Source: Pseudomonas nitroreducens NBRC 12694 (lineage in GTDB: Bacteria > Pseudomonadota > Gammaproteobacteria > Pseudomonadales > Pseudomonadaceae). From it: DNA of 42,859 nt. The stretch lies in contig NZ_BDAI01000022.1 of assembly GCF_002091755.1 (NCBI RefSeq), forward strand, positions 1 to 42,859, given 5' to 3'. Under the pieces are notes generated by a model, which saw only the letters and a list, made by a program, of their open reading frames with translations, was not told the DNA's origin and did no database searches. This document shows positions 36,505 to 42,859 of this stretch, one piece after another. The position numbers were made by a program, and so were the translations under genes. Within the stretch, counting starts at the first letter, position 1. Each line of letters starts with the position of its first letter.

Positions 36505-36993
36505 ATGAAAATCGGTGAACTGGCCAGGCTCAGCGGCCTCGCCCCCTCGCGCATCCGCTTCTACGAAGCCAGCGGGCTGATCGCTCCGGCGCGCCGCCTG
36601 GCCAACGGCTACCGCGAGTACCCGGCAGAAACCCTCGACCTGCTGGAAATCATCCGCAGCGCCCAGCAGACCGGTTTCACCCTGGAGGAAATCCGCAGCC
36701 TGCTGCCGCACTCCAGCCCCATCGAGAACGGCCACGGCGAACTCGTCGCCGGCCTGCGCCGCAAGGTCGCGGAGATCGAGGCGATGGAGCGGCAACTGCG
36801 GCAGAACCGTTTACGCCTGCTGGAAGTGATCGAGGGTATCGAGAACAAACCCGAGGGCATGGGTTGCGCGGCGAATGCCGAACGCATGCTGGCGGAGATG
36901 CGCGAGCGCAAGGCGCGCAGTGAAACCGCCAAACCGGCATCGCGGGCAAAATCCGCCTCCACGGCAAAACGCCCGGCGCCGACGCAAGCCTGA
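36505..36993 (+). CDS. MerR family transcriptional regulator
   Basis: A 162-residue regulator. The MerR winged helix covers residues 1-70: MKIGELARLSGLAPSRIRFY, then GLIAPARRLANGYREY and LEIIRSAQQTGFTLEEIRSLL. A coiled-coil dimer helix follows (~75-115, EIEAMERQLRQNRLRLLEVI), then a short tail with one cysteine (EGMGCAANAER), and a disordered Lys/Ala-rich end. With a single cysteine and no SoxR-type cluster it is not SoxR itself; it resembles regulators of small redox or electrophile genes. Divergent from the Old Yellow Enzyme gene, which its operator controls by inference. GGAG lies ahead of the ATG. Confidence 0.92.
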   Translation: MKIGELARLSGLAPSRIRFYEASGLIAPARRLANGYREYPAETLDLLEIIRSAQQTGFTLEEIRSLLPHSSPIENGHGELVAGLRRKVAEIEAMERQLRQNRLRLLEVIEGIENKPEGMGCAANAERMLAEMRERKARSETAKPASRAKSASTAKRPAPTQA

Positions 36994-37015
36994 AAGCCGG
37001 CGTTCCGCTCCCGCG

Positions 37016-37786
37016 TTATTTCCAGCCTTCCATGCGCAAGGTCGCGCGCACCAGCCGCTGTTCCTCCTGCTCGATCTCCCGCAGATTGTCGCGCACGCCG
37101 TGGATATGCTCGCGGGCGGCGCGCTGGGCCTGTTCCGGCTGGCGCTCGACGATGGCGCGATACAGCCGCGCATGCTGGCGATCGATCTGGCGCTTCTGCG
37201 GCGGGCGGTTGTAGAGGTTGTTCACCGAGGCGAACACGGTGCTGAGCATCAGCTCGTTGAGCGACTGCAGCGTATGCACCAGCACCGGGTTGTGCGAGGC
37301 CTCGCTGACCGCCTGGTGGAAGGCGTGGTCGCGCCGCGCGTGTTCGCGTGGGTCCAGCGGTTGCGGCTCGTCGAAAGCCGCATGCATCTCCTCGAAGCGC
37401 CGGCCGATCAGCAACAGGTCGACCTCGGTGGCGCGCAGGGCGGCCAGCCGGGCAGACTCGCCCTCCAGCAGCGCGCGCACTTCCAGCAGGTCGTAGAGCG
37501 TGCGCGGCTGCGAGCGGAACAGGTGCATCAGCGGCGAGATATCCTCGGCGCCGGTCAGGTCGGCAACGAACGATCCCCGCCCCTGCTCGGTATCGACGAT
37601 GCCGCGTCCGCGCAACGCGCGCAGCCCTTCACGCAACGCCGAGCGCGAGCAGCCGAGCTTCTCCACCAGGCGCCGTTCCGACGGCAACGCCTGGCCGACC
37701 TTGAGTACGCCATCGACGATCAGGCGCTCGATCTTTTCCGCCACCTGGTCGGCGACGCGCTGCTTGCGCTGCTGGATGCTGGTCAT
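37016..37786 (-). CDS. glcC: GntR-family glycolate operon regulator GlcC
   Basis: A 256-residue regulator of the FadR/FCD subfamily of GntR. The winged helix is VADQVAEKIERLIVDGVLKV then LPSERRLVEKLGCSRSALRE and GRGIVDTEQGRGSFV (~10-75); the FCD ligand domain follows (LLEVRALLEGESARLAALRA, RRDHAFHQAVSEASHNP with metal-site Asp/His, and HARLYRAIVERQPEQA). Its place divergent from glcD, and similar length to known GlcC, support the name. It should respond to glycolate and control glcDEFG; LldR or PdhR-like relatives are the alternative. ATG at 37786 follows GGAG at seven bases. Confidence 0.9.
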   Translation of the reverse strand: MTSIQQRKQRVADQVAEKIERLIVDGVLKVGQALPSERRLVEKLGCSRSALREGLRALRGRGIVDTEQGRGSFVADLTGAEDISPLMHLFRSQPRTLYDLLEVRALLEGESARLAALRATEVDLLLIGRRFEEMHAAFDEPQPLDPREHARRDHAFHQAVSEASHNPVLVHTLQSLNELMLSTVFASVNNLYNRPPQKRQIDRQHARLYRAIVERQPEQAQRAAREHIHGVRDNLREIEQEEQRLVRATLRMEGWK

Positions 37787-37801
37787 CGAATGGCTCCACA
37801 A

Positions 37802-37814
37802 CTGGTAGGACCAG
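37802..37814. promoter_or_regulatory. GlcC operator candidate 1
   Basis: CTGGT-AGG-ACCAG is a perfect palindrome 16 bases upstream of the glcC start, matching the TGGT-N3-ACCA form used by FadR-subfamily regulators. It probably gives autoregulation. Confidence 0.65.
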
Positions 37815-37889
37815 CAGGTAACCACCTGCCTCATGCCCAACAACCATAGCCGCCATGACGGGGCGTTTCCAGCGCAGCAGCACGCAACA

Positions 37890-37904
37890 ACTGGTCCGAC
37901 CAGT
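37890..37904. promoter_or_regulatory. GlcC operator candidate 2
   Basis: ACTGGTC-C-GACCAGT is a perfect 15-base palindrome, of the same TGGT/ACCA class as the first site and centred 89 bases from it, 110 bases before the glcD start. Likely controls the glcD promoter. Confidence 0.7.
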
Positions 37905-38014
37905 GTGAAAGCCGATGGACGCCCGCGAAGCGGCGGCCGCATGTTCACGGCGCTGTGGCTCATGAAGCCCGCCTGACGGGCTCGTCCAATAACAAGATCA
38001 GAGCACCGTGGCCC

Positions 38015-39514
38015 ATGAATATCCTCTACGACGAGCGCGTCGACGGCGCGCTGCCTGCCGTCGACAAGTCCGCCCTGCTCGCCGAGCTGCGCGCGACACT
38101 GCCCGACCTCGAACTGCTGCACCGCGCCGAAGACTTGAAGCCCTATGAGTGCGACGGCCTCTCCGCCTACCGCAGCGTGCCGATGCTGGTGGCGCTGCCC
38201 GAGCGTATCGAGCAGGTGCAGGCGCTGCTCAAGCTCTGCCATGCGCGCCAGGTACCGGTGGTGGCGCGTGGCGCGGGTACGGGCCTGTCCGGCGGTGCGC
38301 TGCCGCTGGAGAAAGGCATACTGCTGGTGATGGCGCGCTTCAACCGTATCCTCGAAGTGAACACCGCCGGCCGCTTCGCCCGCGTGCAACCCGGCGTGCG
38401 CAACCTGGCGATCTCCCAGGCCGCCGCGCCGCACGGGCTTTACTACGCACCCGATCCGTCGTCGCAGATCGCCTGTTCCATCGGCGGCAACGTCGCCGAG
38501 AACGCCGGCGGCGTGCATTGCCTCAAGTACGGCCTGACCGTGCACAACCTGCTGAAGGTGGACATCCTCACCGTCGAAGGCGAGCACCTGACGTTGGGCA
38601 GCGACGCCCTCGACAGCCCCGGCTTCGACCTGCTGGCGCTGTTCACCGGCTCCGAAGGCATGCTTGGCATCGTCACCGAGGTCACCGTCAAGCTGCTGCC
38701 CCGGCCGCAGGTGGCGCGGGTGCTGCTGGCCAGTTTCGATTCGGTGGAAAAGGCCGGCCGCGCGGTGGCCGATATCATCGCCGCCGGCATCATCCCCGGC
38801 GGGCTGGAGATGATGGACAACCTGTCGATCCGTGCCGCCGAGGACTTCATCCACGCCGGCTACCCGGTGGACGCCGCGGCCATCCTGCTGTGCGAACTGG
38901 ATGGCGTGGAAGCCGACGTACAGGACGACTGCCAGCGCGTCGACGGCGTGCTGCGCACGGCCGGCGCCACCGATGTGCGGCTGGCCTGCGACGAGGCCGA
39001 GCGCGTGCGCTTCTGGGCCGGGCGCAAGAACGCCTTCCCCGCGGTGGGACGCATCTCCCCGGACTACTACTGCATGGACGGCACCATCCCGCGCCGCGAA
39101 CTGCCGCGCGTGCTGCACGGCATCGCCGAGTTGTCGAAGGAATTCGGCCTGCGCGTGGCCAACGTATTCCATGCCGGCGACGGCAACATGCACCCGCTGA
39201 TCCTCTTCGACGCCAACCTGCCCGGCGAGCTGGAGCGCGCCGAAGCCATCGGCGGCAGGATCCTCGAACTCTGCGTGGCGGTGGGCGGCAGCATCACCGG
39301 CGAACACGGCGTGGGGCGCGAGAAGATCAACCAGATGTGCGCGCAGTTCAACAGCGACGAACTGACCCTGTTCCATGCGGTGAAAGCGGCCTTCGACCCG
39401 GACCGCCTGCTCAACCCCGGCAAGAACATCCCGACCCTGCACCGCTGCGCCGAATTCGGCGCCATGCACGTGCACCACGGCCAGTTGCCCTTCCCCGACC
39501 TGGAGCGTTTCTGA
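38015..39514 (+). CDS. glcD: Glycolate oxidase FAD-linked subunit GlcD
   Basis: A 499-residue flavoprotein, identical in length to E. coli GlcD. The FAD-binding PCMH domain shows VPVVARGAGTGLSGGALP (~89-106) and GGNVAENAGGVHCLKYG (~160-176); the C-terminal FAD-oxidase domain ends with GEHGVGREKINQM and DPDRLLNPGKNIP. With GlcE and GlcF it oxidizes glycolate (and D-lactate) to glyoxylate, feeding the respiratory chain. Start ATG 38015 (MNILYDERVDGALP) fits the family; a longer frame begins at 37955 but overlaps the promoter region. The stop TGA shares an A with the glcE start (TGATG), so translation is coupled. Confidence 0.95.
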   Translation: MNILYDERVDGALPAVDKSALLAELRATLPDLELLHRAEDLKPYECDGLSAYRSVPMLVALPERIEQVQALLKLCHARQVPVVARGAGTGLSGGALPLEKGILLVMARFNRILEVNTAGRFARVQPGVRNLAISQAAAPHGLYYAPDPSSQIACSIGGNVAENAGGVHCLKYGLTVHNLLKVDILTVEGEHLTLGSDALDSPGFDLLALFTGSEGMLGIVTEVTVKLLPRPQVARVLLASFDSVEKAGRAVADIIAAGIIPGGLEMMDNLSIRAAEDFIHAGYPVDAAAILLCELDGVEADVQDDCQRVDGVLRTAGATDVRLACDEAERVRFWAGRKNAFPAVGRISPDYYCMDGTIPRRELPRVLHGIAELSKEFGLRVANVFHAGDGNMHPLILFDANLPGELERAEAIGGRILELCVAVGGSITGEHGVGREKINQMCAQFNSDELTLFHAVKAAFDPDRLLNPGKNIPTLHRCAEFGAMHVHHGQLPFPDLERF

Positions 39515-40554
39515 TGGCCGATGCCAGTGCCGACCTGCTCGAACAGGTGAACCAAGCGCTCCACGCTCGAACGCCGCTGCGCCTTCGCGGCGGTGACAGC
39601 AAGGCCTTCCTCGGCCGCCCGGTGAACGGCGTGGAGCTGGATACCCGCGCCCATTGCGGCATCGTCAGCTACGACCCGACCGAGCTGGTGCTCACCGCCC
39701 GCGCCGGCACGCCGCTGGCGGAGATCGAAGCGGCGCTGGAGGGCGCCGGGCAGATGCTGCCCTGCGAGCCACCAGACTTTTCCACGGCGACCTTCGGCGG
39801 CATGGTCGCGGCCGGGATATCCGGCCCGCGCCGGCCCTGGTCGGGCTCGGTGCGCGACTACGTGCTGGGCACACGGGTGATCACCGGCCATGGCAAGCTG
39901 CTGCGCTTCGGCGGCGAGGTGATGAAGAACGTCGCCGGCTATGACCTCTCCCGCTTGCTTGCCGGCAGTTTCGGCTGCCTGGGGCTGATCACCGAAGTGT
40001 CGATGAAGGTGCTGCCCAAACCCCGGATGTGCGCCAGCCTGCGCCTGCAAATGGACGTTCACCAGGCGCTGGGAGAACTGGCGGAATGGGGTGCGCAACC
40101 GATCCCGATCTCCGCCGCCTGCCACGACGGAGCGGCGCTGCATCTGCGTCTGGAAGGCGGCGAAGGCTCCGTGTGCTCCGCCCGCCTGCGCCTGGGTGGC
40201 GAGGAGATCGACAGTACCTACTGGCAGGACTTGCGCGAGCAGCGCCTCGGCTTCTTCACCGGCCCCGGCACGCTGTGGCGGCTGTCACTGCCCAATGCAA
40301 CCCCGGCGATAGCCCTGCCGGGTGAACAACTGATCGACTGGGGCGGCGCGCAGCGCTGGCTGAAGTCCGACGCGGACGCCGAGCTGATCCGCCACAGCGT
40401 CGCCGAGTTCGGCGGCCACGCCACTCGCTACGCGCCGGGTGACGATGCGTTCCATCCACTGCCTGCCGCCCTGCTGCGCTACCACCGCAGCCTCAAGCAG
40501 CAGTTGGACCCGCAAGGCATCTTCAACCCCGGTCGCATGTACAGGGAGCTCTGA
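39514..40554 (+). CDS. glcE: Glycolate oxidase subunit GlcE
   Basis: A 346-residue flavin-domain subunit of glycolate oxidase, normal length. One PCMH FAD-binding domain is present: LVLTARAGTPLAEIEAAL (~57-74), FGGMVAAGISGPRRPWSGSV (~92-112), VMKNVAGYDLSRLLAGSFG (~138-156) and LITEVSMKVLPKP. The C-terminal end PQGIFNPGRMYREL is characteristic. It is translationally coupled on both sides: its ATG overlaps the glcD stop and its stop overlaps the glcF start, each by one base. Confidence 0.94.
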   Translation: MADASADLLEQVNQALHARTPLRLRGGDSKAFLGRPVNGVELDTRAHCGIVSYDPTELVLTARAGTPLAEIEAALEGAGQMLPCEPPDFSTATFGGMVAAGISGPRRPWSGSVRDYVLGTRVITGHGKLLRFGGEVMKNVAGYDLSRLLAGSFGCLGLITEVSMKVLPKPRMCASLRLQMDVHQALGELAEWGAQPIPISAACHDGAALHLRLEGGEGSVCSARLRLGGEEIDSTYWQDLREQRLGFFTGPGTLWRLSLPNATPAIALPGEQLIDWGGAQRWLKSDADAELIRHSVAEFGGHATRYAPGDDAFHPLPAALLRYHRSLKQQLDPQGIFNPGRMYREL

Positions 40555-41828
40555 TGCAAACCAACCTGAGCGAACAGGCCAGGCACCTGCCGCGCGCCGA
40601 GGAAGCCGAGCGCATCCTGCGCTCCTGCGTGCACTGCGGCTTCTGCACCGCCACCTGCCCGACCTACCAGTTGCTGGGCGACGAACTGGACGGCCCGCGC
40701 GGGCGCATCTACCTGATCAAGCAGGTGCTCGAAGGCGTTGATCCCAGCGCCAGCACCCGCGAGCACCTGGACCGCTGCCTGAGCTGCCGCAATTGCGAAA
40801 GCACCTGCCCTTCCGGGGTGGACTACCACAACCTGCTGGACATCGGCCGCGCGGTGGTCGAGGAGCAGGTGCCGCGAACCTTCGGCGAGCGCGCGATGCG
40901 TCGCGGCCTGCGCGCCGTGGTGCCGAATGCCGCTTTGTTCGGCGCGCTGGCCAAGGCCGGGCGGACCTTCTACCCACTGCTGCCGGAGAGCCTGCAGAGC
41001 AAACTGCCGCGCCATCCGCACCCGCCCGTGGCACGCCCGAAACCACACCACACCCGGCGCATGCTGATGCTCGAAGGCTGCGTGCAACCGGCGCTGTCGC
41101 CCAACACCAATGCCGCTGCAGCGCGGGTGCTGGATCGCCTGGGCATCAGCGTGATCCCGGCGGCGGACGCCGGTTGCTGCGGCGCCGTGGACTATCACCT
41201 GAATGCCCAGGCGCAAGGCCTTGAGCGCGCACGCCGGAACATCGACGCCTGGTGGCCGTCCATCGAAGCCGGCGCCGAGGCCATCGTGCAGACGGCCAGC
41301 GGCTGCGGCGCCTTCGTCCGCGACTACGGCCATCTGCTGGAACGCGACACCGCTTACGCCGCCAAGGCGAAGCGGATCAGCGAGCTGTCCCGCGACCTCT
41401 CCGAAGTGCTGCGCGACGAGCCGCTGGAAGAACTCCACCTGCAGGGCGACCGCCGCCTGGCCTTCCACTGCCCCTGCACGCTGCAGCACGCGCTGAAGCT
41501 TGGCGGCGCGGTGGAAAGCGTGCTCACACGCCTGGGCTTCAGCCTCACCGGCGTGCCGGACAGCCACCTGTGCTGCGGCTCCGCCGGCACCTATTCGCTG
41601 ACCCAGCCGGCGCTGTCCAGGCGGCTGCGCGACAACCGGATGCAGGCACTGGAAAGCGGCAACCCCGAGGTCATCGTCACCGCCAATATCGGCTGCCAGA
41701 CACACCTGGGCGGCGCGGGACGCACGCCGGTGCGGCACTGGATCGAACTGGTGGAGGAAGCGCTGGCCGACGCGCCGCAACCCCACTCTCAAGGCGAGGT
41801 GCAAGCATGCTCAACAAAGCCGTTCTGA
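40554..41828 (+). CDS. glcF: Glycolate oxidase iron-sulfur subunit GlcF
   Basis: A 424-residue electron-transfer subunit. Two 4Fe-4S ferredoxin motifs are intact: CVHCGFCTATCPT (~25-37) and CLSCRNCESTCPSG (~75-88). Two CCG domains follow, with GCVQPALSPNTN ... DAGCCGA and CPCTLQHALKLGG ... SHLCCGSAGTYSL. It passes electrons from the flavin subunits toward quinone at the membrane. The frame runs past the usual end (near RHWIELVEEALA) for about 19 residues ending CSTKPF, and this tail overlaps the start of glcG by 22 bases. E. coli GlcF is about 407 residues. Confidence 0.94.
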   Translation: MQTNLSEQARHLPRAEEAERILRSCVHCGFCTATCPTYQLLGDELDGPRGRIYLIKQVLEGVDPSASTREHLDRCLSCRNCESTCPSGVDYHNLLDIGRAVVEEQVPRTFGERAMRRGLRAVVPNAALFGALAKAGRTFYPLLPESLQSKLPRHPHPPVARPKPHHTRRMLMLEGCVQPALSPNTNAAAARVLDRLGISVIPAADAGCCGAVDYHLNAQAQGLERARRNIDAWWPSIEAGAEAIVQTASGCGAFVRDYGHLLERDTAYAAKAKRISELSRDLSEVLRDEPLEELHLQGDRRLAFHCPCTLQHALKLGGAVESVLTRLGFSLTGVPDSHLCCGSAGTYSLTQPALSRRLRDNRMQALESGNPEVIVTANIGCQTHLGGAGRTPVRHWIELVEEALADAPQPHSQGEVQACSTKPF

Positions 41829-42205
41829 CCCAGCAGGAGGTCGGCCGCATCCTCGCCGCCGCCCGCGATGAGGCGCAGCGCAATCACTGGGCGGTGTCCA
41901 TCGTGGTAGTGGACGACGGCGGCCACCCGCTGGCCCTGGAGCGCCTCGACGGCTGCGCGCCGGCCAGTGCCTATATCGCCACCGAAAAGGCCCGCAGCGC
42001 GGCGCTAGGCCGGCGTGAAACCAAGGGTTACGAGGACATGGTCAACAACGGCCGCGTGGCCTTCGTCAGCGCGCCGCTGATCACTTCGCTCGAAGGCGGC
42101 GTGCCGGTCGTCGTCGAAGGCCAGGTGATCGGCGCGGTCGGCGTCTCCGGCGTGAAAGCCGGGGAAGATGCGCAGGTCGCCAGCGCAGGCGTGGCGGCGC
42201 TGTGA
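41807..42205 (+). CDS. glcG: GlcG/HbpS family protein of the glycolate operon
   Basis: A 132-residue small protein of the GlcG/HbpS (DUF336) family. Characteristic segments are VSIVVVDDGGHPLALERLDG (~29-48), ATEKARSAALGRRET, and VEGQVIGAVGVSGVKAGED near the end. Its role in glycolate use is not established; relatives bind haem or corrinoids. GAGGTG lies before the ATG at 41807, inside the glcF tail. The last gene of the glcDEFG unit; followed by a terminator. Confidence 0.92.
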   Translation: MLNKAVLTQQEVGRILAAARDEAQRNHWAVSIVVVDDGGHPLALERLDGCAPASAYIATEKARSAALGRRETKGYEDMVNNGRVAFVSAPLITSLEGGVPVVVEGQVIGAVGVSGVKAGEDAQVASAGVAAL

Positions 42206-42317
42206 AGTCGTCCACGCGGCTCTGGCGTCAGGTGCCCAGCGTCCGGGCTGCAGTCGCCGTCGGCTTCAAGCGGGCCGGCGGCGACCCCCGCGAAAGCTTG
42301 CCCGCCTCGTTGTTCAG

Positions 42318-42351
42318 AAGCCCCGCTACGCGCCGCGTGCCGGGGCTTTTT
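42318..42351 (+). terminator. Rho-independent terminator after glcG
   Basis: AAGCCCCG, a 15-base loop (itself with a short GCG/CGC pairing), CGGGGCTT and then TTT. Situated 112 bases after the glcG stop and 108 before the permease start; the permease therefore likely has its own promoter or depends on read-through. Confidence 0.8.
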
Positions 42352-42458
42352 CCATGGGCGCCGGCACATCGCCGACCGCCGTCCAACGCACCACCGACAA
42401 AAGTTATCCACCGCTGACGCTTTGCCGTGTGCATCCACAACAACAAGGGACAATCCCC

Positions 42459-42859
42459 ATGCAAACCTGGCAACAGCTCTACACCCCACTCGGCAGCCTC
42501 GGGCTGTCGGCACTGGCGGCCCTCGTGCCGATCATCTTCTTCTTCCTCGCCCTGGCGGTGTTCCGCTTGAAGGGCCACATCGCGGGGGCGATCACCCTGC
42601 TGCTGTCGCTGCTGATCGCCGTCACCGTCTACCACATGCCGGTGGACAAGGCGCTGGCCTCGGCGATCTACGGTTTCTTCTACGGGCTCTGGCCGATCGC
42701 CTGGATCATCGTGGCCGCAGTGTTCCTCTACAAGCTGACGGTGAAGAGCGGGCAGTTCGAGATCATCCGCAGCTCGGTGTTGGCGATCACCACTGACCAG
42801 CGTTTGCAGGTGGTGCTGATCGGCTTCTCCTTCGGCGCGTTTCTCGAAGGCGCGGCGGG
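42459..42859 (+). CDS. glcA: Glycolate/L-lactate permease (GlcA/LldP family), 5' part
   Basis: The window ends inside this gene; 133 codons are present. The protein begins MQTWQQLYTPLGSLGLSALA and has hydrophobic helices at about 14-34, 41-60 and 72-92, with the family sequence YGFFYGLWPIAWIIVAAVFL and, at the very end, GFSFGAFLEGAAG, conserved in LctP-type proton-coupled monocarboxylate carriers. Position after glcDEFG points to glycolate uptake (GlcA), although LldP relatives also carry L- and D-lactate. AAGGGA precedes the ATG. Subfamily cannot be settled without the rest. Confidence 0.88.
   Translation, partial: MQTWQQLYTPLGSLGLSALAALVPIIFFFLALAVFRLKGHIAGAITLLLSLLIAVTVYHMPVDKALASAIYGFFYGLWPIAWIIVAAVFLYKLTVKSGQFEIIRSSVLAITTDQRLQVVLIGFSFGAFLEGAA

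Noticed and set aside
37787..39478. Long minus-strand extension of the glcC frame through glcD
   Set aside because: Only the part from 37786 down is GlcC; the remainder is low-complexity antisense of glcD, and a good ribosome site lies at the GlcC start.

Overview
The window reads as ordinary chromosome of a high-GC gammaproteobacterium, almost certainly a Pseudomonas of the P. aeruginosa / P. nitroreducens / P. citronellolis type. The grounds are inference: the cheR-cheV / flgA-flgM-flgN-PilZ flagellar block, an orphan PvdQ-type acylase, the glcC/glcDEFG glycolate locus, and Pseudomonas-style REP repeats (GTAGGAGCGAGCTTGCTCGC type) between genes. I see no phage, transposase, integron, CRISPR array, tRNA or rRNA.

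Layout. 1-3333: end of a sensor histidine kinase, a small protein that looks like a decayed kinase ATPase domain, a YdjA-type nitroreductase, a YkgJ-like cysteine-cluster protein and a TrkH potassium channel subunit. 3370-10904: REP elements, an AraC regulator, an Mpo1-like membrane protein, a GT39 glycosyltransferase and the very long helicase Lhr. 11017-16015: a small membrane protein, then the flagellar/chemotaxis block, cheR and cheV on the minus strand and flgA, flgM, flgN and a PilZ/YcgR brake on the plus strand, with sigma54-like and sigma28 promoter candidates. 16029-22033: an MFS transporter, a glutamine-synthetase-like gamma-glutamylamine ligase, the PitA phosphate transporter and polyphosphate kinase 2, with a repeat cluster between the last two. 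22307-31500: a PvdQ-like N-terminal-nucleophile acylase with an unusual leader region, an AraC regulator divergent from a TauD-family dioxygenase plus FAH/hydratase pair, a LysR regulator divergent from an AbrB-family membrane protein, repeats, and an amine oxidase whose segments are in circularly permuted order. 31541-36993: three regulator/target pairs (TetR/MFS, LysR/SDR, MerR/Old Yellow Enzyme), each divergent around an operator-bearing gap or a short shared promoter region. 37016-42859: glcC divergent from glcD-glcE-glcF-glcG, a terminator, and the 5' part of a glycolate/lactate permease.

Most genes are standard. The observation most worth pursuing is the flavoprotein at 30170-31414: its first ~80 residues are the C-terminal end of a monoamine-oxidase fold, followed by the N-terminal Rossmann motif and the rest, with each element present once. 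Second tier: the PvdQ acylase with a 26-codon leader ORF and hairpins but no visible PvdS box; a sigma54-like element that would make flgA mRNA nearly leaderless; a second sigma54-like element upstream of the sigma28 promoter of flgM; SoxR-like and GlcC operators; and a composite intergenic repeat that occurs twice in opposite orientation.
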